Positions 5,726-8,255 of a DNA stretch of 8,255 nucleotides are shown here, in pieces (position 1 is the first letter of the stretch; every line of letters starts with the position of its first letter). Below the pieces are notes generated by a model that saw only the letters and a list, made by a program, of their open reading frames with translations, did no database searches and was not told the DNA's origin. This DNA comes from Rhodanobacteraceae bacterium (GTDB taxonomy: Bacteria; Pseudomonadota; Gammaproteobacteria; Xanthomonadales; Rhodanobacteraceae): the NCBI GenBank assembly GCA_025928735.1, contig JAICIW010000078.1, positions 1-8,255 on the forward strand. The letters are read 5' to 3'. The position numbers and the translations under genes are program-made.

Positions 5726-5784
5726 GGATGGTGAACGGCGGAGGACGCCGTCTGTCAAACCTGTTCGACCACAAGGAGATTTGC

Positions 5785-6324
5785 ATGCTTACTGTCGGCA
5801 ACAACTTCCCGCACTTCAATCTAAAGGCCACCGTGTCCATCGAAAGCCTGGACAAGGCCTTCACCGACATCGACAACAACACCTACAAGGGCAAGTGGAC
5901 GTGCGTGTTCTTCTACCCGAAGGACTTCACCTTCGTTTGCCCCACCGAGATCAAGGGCTTCGCCGATCTCGACGCGCAGTTCAAGGATCGCGATTGCCAG
6001 ATCCTCGCCGCCAGCACCGACTCGGAATTCGTGCACATGGCGTGGCGCAAGGACCACAAGGATTTGCGTGACCTGCCGTTCCCGATGCTGGCCGACATCA
6101 ACAAGGACTTGACCCGTGCGCTCGGCATCCTGGACGACGAGGGCGTCGCCAAGCGCGCCGCGTTCCTGGTCGATCCGGAAGGCGTGATCCGCTTCGTGTA
6201 TGTCACGGAAGGTTCGGTCGGCCGCAATCCGTCGGAAGTGCTGCGCGTCCTCGACGCTTTGCAGACCGACGAGCTTTGCCCCTGCAACTGGAACAAGGGC
6301 GAAGAAACCCTGAAGGCCGCGTAA
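5785..6324 (+). CDS. ahpC: Alkyl hydroperoxide reductase C, 2-Cys peroxiredoxin (mycobacterial-like type)
   Basis: AhpC is a cytoplasmic thiol peroxidase that reduces hydrogen peroxide, organic peroxides and peroxynitrite. Peroxidatic Cys52 lies in the PxxxTxxC motif (PKDFTFVCPTE, Pro45 and Thr49). The conserved active-site arginine is probably Arg124 (AKRAAFLVD). The C-terminal DELCPCNW at 163-169 provides resolving cysteines 165 and 167. This double-cysteine C-terminus and the SVGRNPSEVLRVLDALQ stretch resemble Mycobacterium AhpC more than the enteric type that works with AhpF. The start at 5785 has AAGGAG at 5773-5778, six bases away. The next gene, ahpD, supplies the matching reductase, and there is no ahpF here. 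OxyR control is predicted from the site upstream. At 179 residues it is somewhat shorter than mycobacterial AhpC (about 195), mostly in the N-terminal region. Confidence 0.95.
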   Translation: MLTVGNNFPHFNLKATVSIESLDKAFTDIDNNTYKGKWTCVFFYPKDFTFVCPTEIKGFADLDAQFKDRDCQILAASTDSEFVHMAWRKDHKDLRDLPFPMLADINKDLTRALGILDDEGVAKRAAFLVDPEGVIRFVYVTEGSVGRNPSEVLRVLDALQTDELCPCNWNKGEETLKAA

Positions 6325-6342
6325 GGCGTTCGTGTGCAGCCA

Positions 6343-6400
6343 GCGCCGATTCCCCCTCCATCGGCGCGGCGCCCAAGGCGGCGGGAGCGATCCCGCCGCC
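6343..6400 (+). other. Two tandem hairpins between ahpC and ahpD
   Basis: Hairpin 1 is GCGCCGAT-TCCCCCTCC-ATCGGCGC (6343-6367), a perfect eight-pair stem. Hairpin 2 is GGCGGCGGGA-GCGA-TCCCGCCGCC (6377-6400), a perfect ten-pair stem followed by ACTTTCACC, which is too poor in T for a good terminator. They lie in the 103-base gap before the ahpD ribosome binding site. They may protect the ahpC mRNA end or set the ahpC:ahpD ratio by partial termination or processing. The loop of hairpin 1 contains CTCC, complementary to the ahpD GGAG; that pairing is speculative. Confidence 0.6.
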
Positions 6401-6427
6401 ACTTTCACCTGATCCCGGAGAACAATC

Positions 6428-6991
6428 ATGAGTCTTGACCGCATCAAGTCCGGCCTGCCCGACTATGCCAAGGACCTTCGCCTCAACCTCGAATCGGTGC
6501 TGAGCGAGGGCGGCGCGCCGGGTCTTTCACAGAAGCAGATCGCGATCGTCGCACTGGCGTCCGCGGTGGCAGCGCGGCACGCGCCGCTGACGGAAGCCAT
6601 CGCGCAATTCGCCTCGCAACATGCCGACGAGAAGGAACTCGATGGCGCGCGCACCGCCGCCGCGCTGATGGGCATGACCAACATTTATTACCGCTTCCTG
6701 CATCTCGTCGAGAACGACGAGTACGGGACGCTGCGCGCCGGCCTGCGGATGAATGCGATGGCCAATCCCGGCGGCGACAAGGTCGATTTCGATCTCGCCT
6801 CGGTGGCCGTGTCCGCCATCAACGGCTGCGGCAGTTGCGTGGCCTCGCACGAAAGGACGCTGCGCAAGCACGACGTTTCTGCGCAGGCGGTGCAGAGTGC
6901 CGCGCGCATAGCGGCCGTGATCCACGCGGTCGCGGTGGTGCTGGAGCAACAGGACGCCGCGCGCCAGGTTTCGACGCGCGAAGCGGCCTGA
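6428..6991 (+). CDS. ahpD: Alkylhydroperoxidase AhpD (thiol reductase partner of AhpC)
   Basis: In mycobacteria AhpD passes electrons from the lipoamide/E2 system to AhpC and has weak peroxidase activity. This 187-residue protein matches it along its length: MSLDRIKSGLPDYAKDLRLN at the start, MGMTNIYYRF at 81-90, LRAGLRMNAMANPG at 102-115, and the active-site segment VSAINGCGSCVASHERTLR at 128-146. Cys134 and Cys137 form the CxxC and His141 matches mycobacterial His137. Two relay positions differ: the residue aligned with Glu118 is Asp122, and that aligned with His132 is Ser136. GGAG at 6417-6420, seven bases before the ATG, supports the start. It probably shares the ahpC transcript across two hairpins. 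Its stop touches the stop of the convergent regulator gene without a base between. Confidence 0.93.
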   Translation: MSLDRIKSGLPDYAKDLRLNLESVLSEGGAPGLSQKQIAIVALASAVAARHAPLTEAIAQFASQHADEKELDGARTAAALMGMTNIYYRFLHLVENDEYGTLRAGLRMNAMANPGGDKVDFDLASVAVSAINGCGSCVASHERTLRKHDVSAQAVQSAARIAAVIHAVAVVLEQQDAARQVSTREAA

Positions 6992-7900
6992 TCAGCCGTT
7001 GCTTCGACGCTTGCGGGCCCGGCGCGAAGGCGCCGGACCCGCCGGTTCGGGCGAAGGCGAAGGCCCGCTGAAGCCGATGAACTGCTGGCGCATCGCGGTG
7101 ATCTGTTCGATGCGTTCGTACACTGCATCGCTGCCGCGCGCGCGGATTACGGCGCCCAGCAACACGTTGAACAGCGCGCCGAATGCGGTGAAGCTGTGCC
7201 ACGCGCGCTGCGGCTGGATGGGCAGCATCAGTACGTGTGGCGTCAATTGGCGCGCCCAGTAGCATTCGGAGTCGGTGAGGATCACGAGCGGAATGCGGCG
7301 TGACGCGACTTCTTCGGCGAGGATCCTGAAATGCCGCGAATAGCGGCGCTCGTCGATCAACACCACGCAGCTTTTTTCGGTCGAATCGATCAGCACGTCG
7401 GTGTAGGCGCCGTCCACGCCCGACGCGAACGCGACGTGCGGGCGGATCTGTTGCAGCAAGGTCGCGAACATCAGCCCGAGAAAACGGCCGAGCTGGAAAC
7501 TGGCCACGGAAACCCGGTCCGCCGAAACCAGCAAGCGCACGATGGCTTTCCATTCCTCGCCGCGGGCCAGTGCATGGGTCGCCGACACCGCGCGGATGTC
7601 GGCTTCGAGATTTTCGTCGCGGGCGTCTGGTCCCTCCGCGGGCGCCGGGCTGTGGTAGTACTTCAGCCAGGTCGTGTCGCCGCGCAATTCTTCCTTCATT
7701 TCGGCTACGCCCGCGTAGCCGAGCTTGCGCAGGAAACGTCCGACGGTCATCGCGCTGACGCCGACGCGCTGGCCCAGCGACGCCGCGGTTTCGAATGGCA
7801 AGCCGCTGAGGTTCTGCACCAGGTAACCCGCGATACGTTGCTCGGATGCCGTGAACGTGTGCCAGCGGCTCTTGAGTTTTTTCTTGAGGTCCTGGGTCAT
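6992..7900 (-). CDS. MurR/RpiR-family transcriptional regulator (HTH_6 plus SIS domain)
   Basis: RpiR-family regulators bind DNA through an N-terminal helix-turn-helix and sense a phosphosugar or related ligand through a sugar-isomerase (SIS) domain. Residues 1-75 (FTASEQRIAGYLVQN, then SLGQRVGVSAMTVGRFLRKL) fit the HTH domain. Residues about 125-250 fit the SIS domain: SADRVSVASFQLGRF at 126-140, TEKSCVVLIDERRYSR at 174-189, and VILTDSE at 206-212. Residues 279-302 form a proline-rich linker and a very basic tail. The ATG at 7900 (302 residues) is preferred; a TTG at 7921 would add seven residues, and neither start has a clear Shine-Dalgarno sequence. It follows the epimerase gene by 42 bases on the same strand, so it probably regulates that operon. 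A murein-derived ligand is plausible by analogy with MurR but is inferred. It does not look related to peroxide stress. Confidence 0.87.
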   Translation of the reverse strand: MTQDLKKKLKSRWHTFTASEQRIAGYLVQNLSGLPFETAASLGQRVGVSAMTVGRFLRKLGYAGVAEMKEELRGDTTWLKYYHSPAPAEGPDARDENLEADIRAVSATHALARGEEWKAIVRLLVSADRVSVASFQLGRFLGLMFATLLQQIRPHVAFASGVDGAYTDVLIDSTEKSCVVLIDERRYSRHFRILAEEVASRRIPLVILTDSECYWARQLTPHVLMLPIQPQRAWHSFTAFGALFNVLLGAVIRARGSDAVYERIEQITAMRQQFIGFSGPSPSPEPAGPAPSRRARKRRSNG

Positions 7901-7942
7901 CGTGGTGCGATTATCCGGCAACAGCGCAGCAGTCGTGCGCCA

Positions 7943-8255
7943 TCAGGCCGCCGCCGGTAGCCCGCCTCCCCAGAGTTCTTCCGGACACCAGATCATGCCG
8001 TCCTGGTAGCGCGCGCCGGGCGAACAGTCTTCGCGCAGGTACAACGGTCCGTCCAGGTCGACCACCGCGCATTGTTGTCCGAGCACGAATGCCGGCGCCA
8101 TCGCCAGCGACGAGCCGGACATGTTGCCGACCATCAGGTCGAATCCCATCGCGCGCGCCTGGCTCGCCATCGACAAGGCTTCGGTGAGGCCGCCGCATTT
8201 GTCGAGCTTGATGTTGATGACGTCGACGCGGTCGGCGAGGCGCGCGAGATCGGTG
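7943..8255 (-). CDS. Dipeptide (L-Ala-D/L-Glu type) epimerase, enolase superfamily, C-terminal part
   Basis: Only the last 104 residues are inside the window; the 5' end lies beyond 8255. The visible part carries NIKLDKCGGLTEAL, with the acid/base lysine region typical of L-Ala-D/L-Glu epimerases in the enolase superfamily. It is followed by LMVGNMSGSSLAMAPAFVLG and VVDLDGPLYLREDC. Family members interconvert L-Ala-D-Glu and L-Ala-L-Glu so that murein peptides can be degraded. The catalytic partner lysine and most metal ligands lie in the missing part, so exact dipeptide specificity cannot be judged. Ending in TGA at 7943-7945, it is followed on the same strand by the RpiR-type regulator. This pairing supports a murein-peptide recycling operon. 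Confidence 0.88.
   Translation of the reverse strand, partial: TDLARLADRVDVINIKLDKCGGLTEALSMASQARAMGFDLMVGNMSGSSLAMAPAFVLGQQCAVVDLDGPLYLREDCSPGARYQDGMIWCPEELWGGGLPAAA

Noticed and set aside
5728..5784. AhpC start at the in-frame ATG 5728
   Set aside because: It lacks a ribosome binding site, lies at or before the predicted transcription start, and the ATG at 5785 has AAGGAG at ideal distance.
6819..7553. Open frame antisense/out of frame over the end of ahpD and the regulator
   Set aside because: It is Arg/Pro/Ala-rich with no domain and spans two well-supported genes on different frames.
7901..7921. TTG start at 7921 for the RpiR-type regulator
   Set aside because: It adds seven residues without a ribosome binding site; the ATG at 7900 begins a typical family N-terminus. 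It cannot be fully excluded.

Overview
The window looks like a chromosomal stretch from a GC-rich gammaproteobacterium, most likely Xanthomonadales/Lysobacterales (Rhodanobacteraceae-like). The basis is the high G/C third positions, the OxyR sequence, and intergenic hairpin repeats of the GGGAGAGG..GGTGAGGG and GTTGGGCT..AGCCCAAC types, which I recall as frequent in that order. This taxonomic call is inference; no rRNA or other marker is present. I see no tRNA, rRNA, insertion sequence, CRISPR or prophage genes.

Layout. Positions 1-273 (+) hold the 3' end of a rhomboid protease gene. It converges on a leftward set read from right to left: rubrerythrin (3489-3908), a two-[4Fe-4S], CCG-domain Fe-S protein (1654-2997), a DUF3501 protein (937-1518) and a membrane-anchored protein of unknown function (281-901). 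Two intergenic regions in this set carry hairpin repeats: 1538-1650 and 3213-3433. Rubrerythrin has its own terminator (3446-3483). Next comes rnk (4128-4529), one to a few bases behind oxyR (4543-5529), both leftward. Divergent from oxyR is the rightward pair ahpC (5785-6324) and ahpD (6428-6991). The right end is a leftward pair: an RpiR/MurR-type regulator (6992-7900) behind a dipeptide epimerase gene that runs off the window (7943-8255).

How the genes fit together. Positions 3489-6991 read as a peroxide-defence locus. OxyR keeps both redox cysteines at positions 199 and 208. The oxyR-ahpC gap has a 13/16 match to the four-part OxyR site, directly upstream of a sigma70-like promoter for ahpC. 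AhpC and AhpD resemble the mycobacterial peroxiredoxin/reductase pair rather than AhpC/AhpF. A better OxyR site (14/16) lies 81 bases upstream of the rubrerythrin start, which ties this diiron peroxidase-like protein to the same regulator.

The most interesting possibility is that rubrerythrin, the HdrD/GlpC-like Fe-S protein and DUF3501 form a little-characterised redox module under peroxide control. The rubrerythrin lacks the usual rubredoxin domain, so it needs an external electron donor, and the neighbouring Fe-S protein is a candidate. The right-end epimerase plus SIS-domain regulator suggests a separate murein-peptide recycling operon.
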